Source: Silene conica
Taxonomy: Eukaryota > Streptophyta > Magnoliopsida > Caryophyllales > Caryophyllaceae
Reading direction: 5' to 3'
NCBI GenBank assembly: GCA_029255685.2
Contig: CM055319.2
Location: 33,629,068 to 33,693,067, forward strand
Length of the DNA stretch: 64,000 nucleotides
The notes under the pieces are model-generated. The model searched no databases. It was not told the origin of the DNA and worked only from the letters and a program-made list of their open reading frames with translations. The translations under genes and the position numbers were made by a program. Positions within the stretch are counted from its first letter, which is position 1, and each line of letters starts with the position of its first letter. Shown piece after piece: positions 47,521 through 58,876 of the stretch.

Positions 47521-48549
47521 CTCCAATGGTTGCTCGATAGTTGGTTCTTGAACCTCCGATAAATCGAAGGTTCTATTACTCGACTTGTTCTCGAGAAATT
47601 CTTTCTCTAAGAACGTCGCACTAGCCGCAACAAAAACACGTTGTTCGGTTGGCGAGTAGAAGTAATGACCAAAAGTTTCCTTTGGATAGCCTATAAAGTA
47701 TGTCTTGACCGATCGCGGGCCGAGCTTATCCTCGTGTCTCCACTTGACATAAGCCTCGCAGCCCCAAACCCGAATAAAGGACAAGTTAGGGACCGTTCCC
47801 TTCCATAATTCGAATGGAGTCGTGTCAACAGCTTTAGACGGACTTCGGTTAAGTATTAGAGCGGCCGACGAAAGAGCACAGCCCCACAATGAATCAGGCA
47901 CAACGGTGTGACTCATCATGGATCGAACCATATCAAGTAGAGTTCGATTTCTCCGTTCGGACACACCATTTAAGTGTTGTGTTCCAGGTGGAGTCAACTG
48001 TAGAACGATGCCACAGCCTTTAAGGTGTTGATCAAACTCGTGTGAAAGATACTCACCACCACGACCAGAACGTAGTGCTTTAATCTTTCTACCCAGCTGG
48101 TTCTGTACCCGATTCTGGTATTCTTTGAACTTGTCAAAGGATTCACTTTTGTGCTTCATTAAGTAGACATAGCCATATCTACTCAAATCATCCGTAAAAG
48201 TGATGGAATACCTATAGCCTTCTCGTGCGTTGATCGACATAGGGCCACATACGTCTGTATGTATGAGTCCTAATAGGTCGGCAGCGCGCATTCCAACACC
48301 TTTGAAGGAAATACGAGTCATCTTACCGATGAGACATGATTCACACGTGCCATATGATTCGAAATCAAAGGGCGAGATAGCTCCATTCTGTATGAGCTGT
48401 TTCACGCGTTTCTCATTTATGTGTCCCATATGACAATGCCATAGGTAAGTTTGATCTTTATCACCTACCTTTAATCTCTTATTATTCACATGTAATATCT
48501 CGGTGGTTTGATCTAAAACATAAATTCCATTCATGGAAACTGCCTTGCC
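47479..48549 (-). pseudogene. C2 integrase, catalytic Asp replaced
   Basis: It continues the gag-protease frame after one TAA stop (48550-48552). The pre-integrase zinc domain (LWHCHMGHIN ... CESCLIGK) is followed by the core. The first Asp is in HTDVCGPM and the Glu in GVSERRNRT, but the second Asp position reads RSGRGGEY where the family has RSDRGGEY, a GAT/GAC to GGT change. The DDE triad is thus DGE and the enzyme should be inactive. The C-terminus loses frame at about 47510. Confidence 0.92.
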
Positions 48550-49833
48550 TTAAATCATATTGTGTAAGGATAAAATACAGCTATTATTCTCTATTACAAA
48601 TGAAAAACCGAGTTTGTCAAGCGCAGAAACTGAAATAATGTTTTTGGACAAACAAGGAACATAATAACAGTTATATAAAGATAACTCAAATCCACTTGGA
48701 AGCTGGATCACGTATGTTCCCCTCGAGATTGCAGCAACACGTGCTCCATTCCCGACACGCAGGTCAACCTCACCCTTGATTAGGGGTTCTTGGTTTCGGA
48801 GGCCCTGCAGATGATTACATAGATGAGAACCACAACCAGTATCTAGTACCCAAGTTCCGTAACTTGCATGGTTAATCTCAATCATGTGAATAAAAGAAGA
48901 AGAAGACATACCAACAGGAGTAACGCGGCCTGCCTTAATGACCTCACGATACACGGGGCATGAGCGCCTCCAATGCCCAGTCTTGTGGCAATGGTGACAT
49001 TCCATGCTAGTATCCTTGCTCTTTGTTTTGCCCTGTGAGTTGCTTGACTCACCTGGCCCACTCTTAGTAAATCCTGACTTCTTAAACTTGGGCTTGCCTA
49101 CTGTTAGGTCGCCCTGAGCTTTAGCTTTACCCTTACCCTTACCCTTACTGGAAATCATGAGAACATCTTGCTTCACGCTCCCACTTAATTTCAGATCCTT
49201 CTCGGTCTGTACGAGAAGGGAGTGGAGCTCAGGAGGAGACTTCTTCATGTCGTTCATGTAATAGTTGGCCCTGAAGAGGGCGAACCCATCATGAAGCGAA
49301 TGAAGCATTCGATCAACGATTATGTTCTCACTGATCTTGCAGTTTAGGGCCTCCAGTTTCTCGATATTCTCAATCATGTGAAGAATATGTGGGCTAACAG
49401 CTTGGCCCTTCTGGAGTTTCGCCTCAAAAAAGCGACAAGTATGCTCATAAGAAACGATCCTCGGAGCCTTTGAGAATTCGTTAGTGAGCGTGGTGAAAAT
49501 CTTGTTTGCACCATGGGTTATGAAGCGTCTTTGCAAATTGGATTCCATTGCATAGATGAGTACGTTCTTTATCGCACCCGCTTCCATGACAAAGTCGCAA
49601 TGAGCGCGAACTTCGTTAGCTCTAGCTCCAGTTCCTGTGTGTGCCGGAATTGGCTCAGTTAAGTATTTAAGCTTTTCGTCAGCAATGGCAGCATTCCGTA
49701 GTGCTGCCTCCCAGTCAGAGAAGTTTGACCCATCATTCCTCAGTCTAGTAGACTGATTCATGGAGTCCATGAAGGCTTTAAGCCAGGATTCACGTGCTAG
49801 CTTGGCCCTTGGCATTGGGTCTTCACCAGCCAT
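48550..49833 (-). pseudogene. C2 gag and protease
   Basis: 427 residues from ATG 49833. The capsid-like region (residues 20-220) is followed by a Lys/Gly-rich basic stretch (KGKGKGKAKAQ), a zinc knuckle CHHCHKTGHWRRSC (CX2CX4HX4C, near residue 280), and the protease motif WVLDTGCGSHLC near residue 330, with ISRGTYVIQLPSG and YVPCLSKNIISV downstream. Intact up to the TAA at 48550, which separates it from integrase in the same frame. Confidence 0.93.
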
Positions 49834-51627
49834 TAGTTATACAGCAGTTTAATTTGAACGTGTTCTACACTGATAAGAAGATAAAACAGAACCATATAAG
49901 CAACTCATTGTTGTGATTTAAGTCTATATTAAAATGTATTTAAACTCGTAGACTCATGCATTTATATAATTGATCTCCCTCAAGAATTATATAAACGATC
50001 CCAAGACTCAATTTCCGTATATTGATAAGCCCACAGCTTGGCTAATTCCACCGTTGGAACTCTTGGTCGATAGATTTCCGTAAATCCTATCTATTAGTCC
50101 ATCTCAGTCGCTAGATAGTATTGAGTGACCATGATGTTGAGATAAAATAAATCATATGTTCCCACTTACCCGACGTAGAAGGGGTCATATTATGCCTACC
50201 GACGAAGAAGGGATTCATGGGAGTCTGATTTATAAAGACTAGTCTCAATTTTTGGTTATACGAGGAAGACCCCATCAACTTATATTTACCCATTTTAAGT
50301 GAACTAATATCTAGCATATGCGTGAATGAATGAAATAAAGTGATGGCTTTGCAATTGACATGTGACATCTGTATTGTCACAGAAAACTAACGCGTAACCT
50401 CTACATGAGTCAGTTTTCAGGCATGTTATAGGTGGTTTGGTTTTAGGCGGAATATGATGCAAGCTATTATCGATGAAAGCATAAAATAAATGCAATAAAC
50501 GTAAATAAAAGTCCTAGTGTGGCCTATCCTACCAAAATAAACATAAAACAACTTGGAATCCACCGTTGGACCCTAGAAGCTTGTCTTGATGTTCCATCTT
50601 GGTCCTTGCAGCGGGATTGAGCATCCGGTCTCCGTCTTTGGTCTTCACAAAATTACTAATTTAAATTACAAATATAATCCTATTTACATTCTAATTTAAA
50701 TACAAAAGTAATTACATGGCAAAAACCAAAACGGAGATACAAGATCTCAAAATTACAAGCAAGACTGTGTCCCATCATTACGGTAACACAATCTACTAAG
50801 GCCACACTAAGTTACAACCGTTTGCAAAATTAAATACGTTAATGAAAGCATTCACAAGGCATTCAACAAGACGATAAATAAAATGCATCAACAAAAAAAA
50901 ATTTATACATGACATAATACTGTTATTATGATTAACAAATTTTACCAAACCACCTTACGAGATTAAAATTATGTGATTATACCGTTTTAATCACCCAATT
51001 TTAATAAATTTATAATCCATTATCTTAAACCGCTTTAAAATAATATGTATCAAACGAGTGTGAATCGTGTAACAAAATTAATAATATACTATTTCCGTAT
51101 ATAGTATTTTACTAAAGGCCATGGGAAAATAAAACAGGTTATTTTCGAAAAGGAAAAAAAAAACGACGCCTGTTACAGGGAGGAGGTCGACCGACCACAA
51201 CAAGGGGTCGACCGACCTACAGACGAGAAACAGGAATTTTCTACAACAGCATAAGCGGTCGACCGACCTATCAATCAGGTCGACCGACCACCAGATAGTA
51301 AAAACAAATTTCAAAAAACGCAAAACGCTGCAACTTTTGAAATCAAAACAAGTTTTTACCTTTTAAACTTTGATTAAAACGAGTAAATCAAAATTAACAT
51401 CAACAAGGGTTCACATATTGTCAAGAATATCGATTAATTAACAATATGTAAACAGGAATCGAAAACAAGATCGATTACTCACAAAAGAAAGACTGTCGAA
51501 ACAGAAAAATACGCGAAGGCGGTCGACCGACCGCAACAGGGGGTCGATCGACCTACTTAGCGGTAGAACACGATTTTTCAGTTTTTAAAACTTTATGAAA
51601 AACACAAAAGTAAAATTTCATGGCCTG
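49834..51627 (-). other. C2 leader, 1.8 kb, with three module pairs
   Basis: Untranslated region between primer site and gag. It carries GGTCGACCGACC pairs at 51185/51206, 51257/51278 and 51521/51542 (plus-strand starts), each 21 bp apart; the last second copy is GGTCGATCGACC. I see no gene. Confidence 0.85.
51185..51553 (-). repeat. Three 21-bp-spaced GGTCGACCGACC pairs in C2 leader
   Basis: The same bipartite module as in the Athila element, although C2 is a Ty1/copia element. The 9-bp spacers differ from each other and from the Athila ones. Confidence 0.97.
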
Positions 51628-51639
51628 GCTCTGATACCA
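51628..51639 (-). other. C2 primer-binding site
   Basis: GCTCTGATACCA (reverse complement of the Met-tRNA site) lies two bases from the LTR start at 51642. Confidence 0.92.
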
Positions 51640-51641
51640 CT

Positions 51642-52632
51642 TGTGGGGAATAAAGCATGTATTCGCCCTAAACTTGCAGGATTATAATGAAAATTACAGT
51701 TGTGATTATTGTCATAAGATAAATAAAAACATGAAAAATAATACAACCTTGGGTCCTTGCTTGAATAGGCCTAAGAACAGGAATTAAAGTAAATTCCCTC
51801 CTATAACTTGCACCCAAGACTTTGTTTGAGACGATGCCGCGTGTGCTAGAAAGGCTCTCCAATTGCCTTGCAATATGGGGAGAGTTATTGAGGTTTTAGA
51901 TGTGAGATCTGAGTTTTGGGAGAAGAATGCTCTCAAAACCCTAATTGTGAGAATTATGATTCAACAGTTACTGACATAAGCAGAAGGACTCTCTTTATGT
52001 AGCACTTATGGGTGGTTCGGCCGAATTAGGGTAAGAGTGGGCTTTCTCCACTCTTACCTTATTCCTTTGCATGATTCGACCCGTTTTGCTAAATATTATT
52101 TGCGGGATTTTTATTATAAATCGCATACGTGTTATCAGATATTAATGCAGTCGATGTATTAATAATGGTCTGATAAAATTACGATATTGTATAATTACCC
52201 AAATTAATATAACTGTTTATATTAATACGCGAAATTAATATTTAATTAAATATAACGGCTTATATTTAAATTACGAATTAAACATGTAATCCGTATTAGC
52301 TAAAATTATTTAATCCGTATTAAATAATTATCTCAACATCTTATTGACTAATTTAATAGTCAATACCTCTGACTAACTGTTTAGTCGTATCCGGCATAAA
52401 TGTGATTGTATTTTCATACCTTCACATCTCTCAAACGTGTCCTATAGGTGTGACGTATAGGGACCAGTTGATCACCGCCATCCGTATGACAATAACGTCA
52501 AACTTATCTCGCAAGCCAACCGTTATTGATAAACGTGGATCAACTGGTAATAATACTGAAGTATGCCCTTGTGATCCTTAAAGAGATTTAATAAGTCATT
52601 GTACTTAATTGTCAAGGACACCAGCCCCAACA
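51642..52632 (-). repeat. C2 LTR (5' in element sense)
   Basis: A 991-bp partner of 44151-45141. Confidence 0.95.
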
Positions 52633-53561
52633 TGAGCATGAAGTCGCATGTATCATTATACTGTATGAAGGCATTTATTTGGGAGCGACCTCTAAACTTT
52701 TGGTTATTCAAGTATTGTGTTTTAATTGTTATATCCTTTGACCTTGACTCGTGGGTGACAAGCTTAAAGGTAATTTCTAAATGTGAGCAATTCCTTTAAT
52801 GGAACATTTGACAGTATGACATTGAAATTGAGATGGAAATTGGTTACTGGTATTGAGTTATGAGTTATGGGGCTTTGAGCCGAGTTATGTTTACGGTCCA
52901 GTGTGACCATGGTTATTGAGTTATTTATACTGTTTGAAATCGATATTGAGATGGAAATATTGTTTCGCGGTCTTATCTGCCAGTTCACTCACCCCTTGTC
53001 ATGGGCTTAGGGTAGACGATGATAATACGATATTTGGTTACTTTGGAGTAATGAGTGAGACGGAGTAATGAGCTGAGACTTGGTTAATTATTGGAACAGG
53101 GAGTATATTATATTATGGAATTATATTATGGAGTAGGTTTGAGTTTGGGATTAGTTACTCGGGAAGTGTTTTTATTATTCTCTGTGTTTATTTTTATTTT
53201 TACATGTCTGTGTTTCCACGCCATGACCAAAACATATTCTGCTTATCTTGAGGTATTATCTGTTACTCAGCTTTCCGGCTGACGTGTTTCTCCCTTTTGG
53301 GCTACTCGTCATGGGGGTAGTTCCTTTCTGTCTTCTGGTTTTATTTCAGGTTACTTCCGCTGCAATCAAAGGATTTTATTTATTTCAAGTGAAGATTTTA
53401 TTTTAAGTATTTGTAAAAGTTTTGATTTCGACTTTGTATTAATTTATATTTAAGAGAATTTGTAATAAGAGACTTTGTATATTAATTATAATGTCCCGTA
53501 TTTCGGCGACTTTTGTATGTAAATATAGGTTTTAAATTAGCCGAAATTATGGGGTGTTACA

Positions 53562-53726
53562 ATTGGTATCAGAGCGGGTTCTTTCTTGGTTCGGTGTTGA
53601 GATCGTCACATCTTAACGCCGTCTGTTTTGACATTTTGAACTTTTCGAGAAAAAAAAAATTGAGTTTTTATTTGTTTTGAGTTTTGTTAAGTTCGGGGAC
53701 GAACTTTATTTTTAAGGTGGGTGGAA
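53562..53726 (+). other. Family-A interior 2, 165 bp
   Basis: Same content as interior 1: primer site at its start and PPT (AAGGTGGGTGGAA) at its end. Confidence 0.9.
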
Positions 53727-55536
53727 TGTAATACCACTCAAATTTTAAAAAAAAATAGTGCTTTTTTTTCTAAATAAAAACTTCGGGACGAAGTTCGTTT
53801 AAGAAAGGGAGATTGTAATATTCCAAATATTATATTATTTCATTTGACTGGTTTATTTTATTCTTTAATATTTGAACATTTGGTTGATTTATTTGGTAAT
53901 AGGGTTTAAGTCTTCGCTGTATATATATACATGATCTATACTTTTAATGTCCCTCTACTTCAGCCGCCGTATTCAATCTACTTTTGTCATTCCCTTAACT
54001 TGTTTCTTATTATTGTCTACCATCTTTGGTATGAGATACTATTTGCATCATACACATGAAGGTCATCACCATTCAATAACTATATTATGATCCAGCACTA
54101 TTTGTACTTGCTACGATTCCGTCTGCGAAAATTGTCACTTTTATTTTAATCATACCGTGTCCGCCGCTCCAATTTCTCCAATTCTTATTTGTTGTCCTTG
54201 CAGAAATTTTAAATCAATTCGAGGTAACACGATTCTACCGATCCTATTATAATTATTATTGTTCAAAGTTGTGTGATTACATGCTAACTGTTACCAGTTT
54301 ATTAATATCTCTTGTGTTGAATTTTTGTATGAGTTGAATTACTATTGATTATTATTGTATACTGATAGCTAATATTTTATATTAGTAATTTTATTTTATT
54401 TTATTTTTTTGAGGTGGGAATTTGCTTATTGAAAAGTTTGGGATTTAATTATGTTAGCTTGTAGTCATCATTTTGGTAAGGGGAAAGCATTATATTTTGT
54501 GGAGATATAGCAATATAAGTTTACAAAGTGGTGGTGTAGTACAACATTATGAGCAACAGGCTTATATTCCATAATAAATCATGTGAGAGTACGAGTGTGA
54601 GCATGAAGTCGCATGTATCATTATACTCTATGAAGGCATTTATTTGGGAGCGACCTCTAAACTTTTGGTTATTCAAGTATTGTGTTTTAATTGTTATATC
54701 CTTTGACCTTGACTCATGGGTGACAAGCTTAAAGGTAATTTCTAAATGTTGAGCAATTCCTTTAATGGAACATTTGACAGTATGACATTGAAATTGAGAT
54801 GGAAATTGGTTACTGGTATTGAGTTATGAGTTATGGGGCTTTGAGCCGAGTTATGTTTACGGTCCAGTGTGACCATGGTTATTGAGTTATTTATACTGTT
54901 TGAAATCGATATTGAGATGGAAATATTGTTTCGCGGTCTTATCCGCCAGTTCACTCACCCCTTGTCATGGGCTTAGGGTAGACGATGATAATACGATATT
55001 TGGTTACTTTGGATAGAAGGAGTAATGAGTGAGACGGAGTAATGAGCTGAGACTTGGTTAATTATTGGAACAGGGAGTATATTATTTTATGGAATTATAT
55101 TATGGAGTAGGTTTGAGTTTGAGATTAGTTACTCGGGGAGTGTTTTTATTATTCTCTGTGTTTATTTTTATTTTTACATGTCTGTGTTTCCACGCCATGA
55201 CCAAAACATATTCTGCTTATCTTGAGGTATTATCTGTTACACAGCTTTCCGGCTGACGTGTTTCTCCCTTTTGGGCTACTCGTCATGGGGGTAGTTCCTT
55301 TCTGTCTTCTGGTTTTATTTCAGGTTACTTCCGCTGCAGTCAAAGGATTTTATTTATTTCAAGTGAAGATTTTATTTTAAGTATTTGTAAAAGTTTTTGA
55401 TTTCGACTTTGTATTAATTTATTTTTAATAGAATTTGTAATAAGAGACTTTGTATATTAATTATAATGTCCCGTATTTCGGCGACTTTTGTATGTAAATA
55501 TAGGTTTTAAATTAGCCGAAATTATGGGGTGTTACA
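53727..55536 (+). repeat. LTR-A3, 1810 bp
   Basis: Same borders as A1 and A2, followed by primer site with one change (GGTATCATAGC). Confidence 0.92.
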
Positions 55537-55622
55537 ATTGGTATCATAGCGGGTTCTTTCTTGGTTCGGTGTTGAGATCGTCACATCTTAACGCCGTCTG
55601 TTTTGACATTTTGAACTTTTCG
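55537..55622 (+). other. Truncated family-A interior 3
   Basis: The first 86 bp match interiors 1 and 2 and stop abruptly at the poly-A run. The next base begins TRIM-B sequence, with no obvious homology at the joint. Confidence 0.85.
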
Positions 55623-56207
55623 CAGTACCCGGGTCACACACCTAGCGGGGGTGGATTCTGGCCCTGGTTGCGGTCAGGTTTAGTAACACTCCATCAGAAA
55701 TTTATCCCACATCGGTAGAATATGGGTGTGTGTAATGTGAGGCTTGTGATATGTCTATAATAGCTCCCACCCACCACCTAGTAACAAGGCCTTGTGCTTT
55801 TGGGCTTAAGTGAGGACAAATAACGGGCCCAAAAGTGCACATCCATCCTTATTGGGTTTGTGTTACGACGGTGGCGGGTCGGGTTGTTACAAATGGTATC
55901 AGAGCGACCCTGCGACCGTGTGGTGAGCCTGTGGTCGGGAGTACCCGGGTCACACACCTAGAGGGGGTGGATTCTGGCCCTGGTTGCAGTCAGGTTTAGT
56001 AACACTCCATGAGAAATTTGTCCCACATCGGTAGAATGTGGGTGTGTGTAATGTGAGGCTTGTGATATGTTTATAATAGCTCCCACCCACCACCTAGTAA
56101 CAAGGCCTTGTGCTTTTGGGCTTAAGTGAGGACAAATAACGGGCCCAAAAGTGCACACCCATCCTTATTGGGTTTGTGTTACGACGGTGGCGGGTCGGGT
56201 TGTTACA
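55623..56207 (+). mobile_element. TRIM-B: miniature LTR element, LTR-interior-LTR plus a partial interior
   Basis: Two LTR copies of about 211-236 bp (ending at 55891 and 56207, each ...GGGTCGGGTTGTTACA) flank an interior of 80-105 bp that starts with the primer site (ATGGTATCAGAGC, from 55893). The LTR start is ambiguous: either after the PPT-like GGGGGTGGA (55656/55972) or at TAGTAACACTCC (55681/55997). 55623-55680 matches the 3' part of the interior, so a further LTR once lay to the left. No 5S rRNA-like boxes were seen, so it is not an obvious Cassandra. Confidence 0.8.
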
Positions 56208-57241
56208 CCAAGACTCGCCCTTAATTACCGAAGACGTACACGAACTAGGTGACGGAAATCGGTACTCCTAAAAATCGTGTTCTTATTTGATTAGAACAAA
56301 TCGAGAGCTTACTATATCTAATATAGTATATCAAAATATTATCTAATAATCTTTAGATGATTTTATGTTTTCTCTTACTAGAATTGTATTATGGGTTAGA
56401 ATCAAAATTGTGAACAAATTCACTTCTTATATTTAGGTTGAGTGTGTCGTGTGTTTGTGTGTTTAGGAAGGTCAAATAGGTTTCTTGTCTTACACATGCA
56501 ATTAGGTTTGCATGGCTACACATAGGCATCATACCTACATCATCATTATGTTTTAGGGATGATTTAATTATAAAATGCAAACCCTTAACCTCACAAAATC
56601 ACACGACACAATTATATGTAAAATGGACCTTCATTTTACAAATTGTAATTTGTACAATTGTGTGATATGTAACATCCTATGTGACATAATTCAATTGTAT
56701 TAATTTAAAATATATTTATCATATAAACACTATTTCTAAATTAATTTAATCATATTTAACAAATTATTTTAGTAATTCGTAATTACCGTCTCAAAATATG
56801 GTTATCATAATAATCGTCAATACGATATACAACGTTTGTAATAACCACGAACCTTTCTCATTCTAATTTCGATATTTCAAAAACATCGATTAATAATTGT
56901 CAATTGATACATTTCAATTTCAAGTATAAATCTTACATTAAGATTCAACCTCTGATTTCTCGATATTCGATTTTAAGGAATTTAATCAATTCGTATCGTA
57001 TACAATTGATCAATATATCAATTAAGGGGATTGTCCTATAGGTGTGAACTAAAGGGATCAACTGACCACCACCGTCATACGACAGTAATGTCAAACTCTA
57101 GTCAGCCACTCATTACCGATTAATGTTGGTCAGTTGACTATATATAATATCGGATCAGCCCTTGCATATTCTTCATAAGATTTGACAATGATAATAATCA
57201 TTGACGTGATCGCACTATTGTTGAGGACACATTTCCCAACA

Positions 57242-58876
57242 GTTATGCCATGTGCGAGATTTGACTGTAGAGAAACCCCAAGCCGGTGATATCGATATTG
57301 TCAGAGACTTTGAAGATGTGTTTCCATAGTAAATTCCTGGGTTACCGCCAAAGAGGGACTTAGACTTTGGCATTGATCTGAAGCCCGGGGCTGAGCCAAT
57401 TTCTAAAGCACCTTATCGCATGGGACCTAAGGAATTGGAGGAGCTGAGAAAGCAGTTGGATGAGCTAGCAAGCAAGGAGTATGTGAGACCGAGCGTGTCA
57501 ACTTGGGAGGACCAGTGTTGTTTGTGAAGAAGAAGGATGGAACCATGAGGCTGTGTGTGGACTACAGGGAGCTCAATAATGTGACGATCAAGAATAGGTA
57601 TCCTTTACCTCGTATTGATGATCTTTTTGACCAGTTGAGTGGGGCTGGTGTGTTTTCCAAGATTGATTTGAGGTCAGGGTATCATCAGCTGAGAATCAAA
57701 GATGCAGACATCCATAACACTGTGTTCAGATCAAGGTATGGGCATTATGAATTCGTGGTGATGCCATTTGGTTTGACTAACGCACCTGCTGTTTTCATGG
57801 ATTTGACGAACAGAGTGTTTAGTCCCTATCTAGATCAGTTTGTAGTGGTGTTTATCGATGACATTTTGGTGTATTCAAAGAATAGAGAAGAGCATGCGAA
57901 GCATTTGAGCTTAGTGCTGCAGACTTTGAGGGATCATCAATTGTATGCCAAGTTGAGTAAGTGCGAATTTTGGCTCGAGAAAGTTGCTTTTCTGGGTCAT
58001 GTGGTGTCAAAGGAGGGTGTTTCTGTTGACCCTAGCAAGATTGAAGTCGTTTCGAAGTGGGAGAGACCAAAGAATGTGGCAGATATTCGAAGTTTCTTGG
58101 GCTTTGCTAGTTACTATAGGAGATTTGTGAAAGACTTCTCGAAGATAGCCAAGCCTATGACTTCATTGATGCGGAAAGAGAATAGATTTATCTGGGATGA
58201 GAGCCGTGAGAAGGCATTTCTAGACCTGAAGGAGCGTTTTACTACAACTCCTATCCTTGCATTGCCAGAACGAAGTGAAAATTTCGAAGTCTATACAGAT
58301 GCTTCAAAGAAGGGACTGGGATGTGTGCTGATGCAGAATGGGAGAGTGATCGCCTATGTTTCTAGGCAGCTGGAGCCATATGAGGAGAATTATCCGACGC
58401 ATGATCTGGAGCTGGGATCGGTAGTTTTTGCACTTAAGCCGTGGCGACATTATCTCTATGGAGCTACATTTAAAGTGTATTCCAATCAAAAGAGTCTGAA
58501 ATATATTTACACCCAGAGAGAACTTAATATGCGCCAGAGGAGGGGGATCGAGCTGATAGGAGACTATGACATGGAGATTCTGTACAAGGAGGGAAAGGCT
58601 AATAATGTGGCTGATGCATTGAGTAGGAAATCTATTCACGCTCTATGCACAGCTAGATCGAGGATGAGTATGTATCGTGAATTGGGACAGATGGGAATTG
58701 TTGTGATTAGGAAGGGCGAGACCATGGGTGATCTTACAATCGAACCAGAGTTATATTCCGAGATCCGAGAAAGACAGAAGAGTGATCCTAGAATTCAGAA
58801 ATGGCGCGAAGTAGTGAACAAAGCCAGTGATGCAGAGCCATATTCTAAGTTCGAGGTTCATGATGATGATATTTGA
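57242..58876 (+). pseudogene. T1 reverse transcriptase and RNase H
   Basis: RT starts in the linker with IDIVRDFEDVFP followed by two stops (about 57328-57333) and a 1-nt frameshift at about 57505. The main block has the gypsy RT motifs [46 protein letters not shown] and the catalytic FIDDILVYS. RNase H follows with [12 protein letters not shown] and [18 protein letters not shown]. The YTDHKSL motif reads YSNQKSL, losing an active-site Asp. The frame is lost at about 58876. Confidence 0.92.

Larger units (their letters stand above)
44151..52632 (-). mobile_element. C2: Ty1/copia element, 8482 bp, complete ends but defective
   Basis: LTRs 44151-45141 and 51642-52632 (991 bp each, roughly 1.4% different by eye). 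The TSD TGAGC is perfect (44146-44150 and 52633-52637). The primer site (51628-51639, reverse complement) and PPT (45142 onward) set the minus strand. Gag-protease, integrase and RT lie in order from 49833 to 46005. Integrase and RNase H carry inactivating changes. Copia lineage not assigned with confidence. Confidence 0.95.
43271..53561 (+). repeat. LTR-A2, split by C2
   Basis: Blocks 43271-44150 and 52638-53561, about 1804 bp together. A second PPT-like word lies 89 bp inside the LTR (43333-43359), followed by TGTAATATTCC. Confidence 0.92.
41286..56207 (+). mobile_element. Composite array: three family-A LTRs with 163-bp interiors, fused to a TRIM-like element
   Basis: Order: LTR-A1, 163-bp interior, LTR-A2 (split by C2), 165-bp interior, LTR-A3, an 86-bp truncated interior, then TRIM-B pieces. 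The 5-bp TSD CCAAG flanks the whole (41281-41285 and 56208-56212), and homology with 1-989 shows that the target was continuous there. So the left border is the start of an A LTR and the right border is the end of a B LTR. No coding sequence except nested C2. Confidence 0.88.
41075..57241 (-). mobile_element. S4: solo LTR of copia family K, split by the composite array
   Basis: Blocks 41075-41285 and 56213-57241 (1240 bp together) form one LTR on the minus strand, TGTTGGGAAATG ... CCTACA. The flanking TSD is GTTAT (41070-41074 and 57242-57246). It is the same family as 1-989. No internal sequence remains. Confidence 0.9.

Noticed and set aside
55623-56207. TRIM-B as a Cassandra element with 5S rRNA promoter boxes
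   Set aside because: I could not find 5S box A or box C words in the LTR; only the small size and Met-tRNA primer site match.
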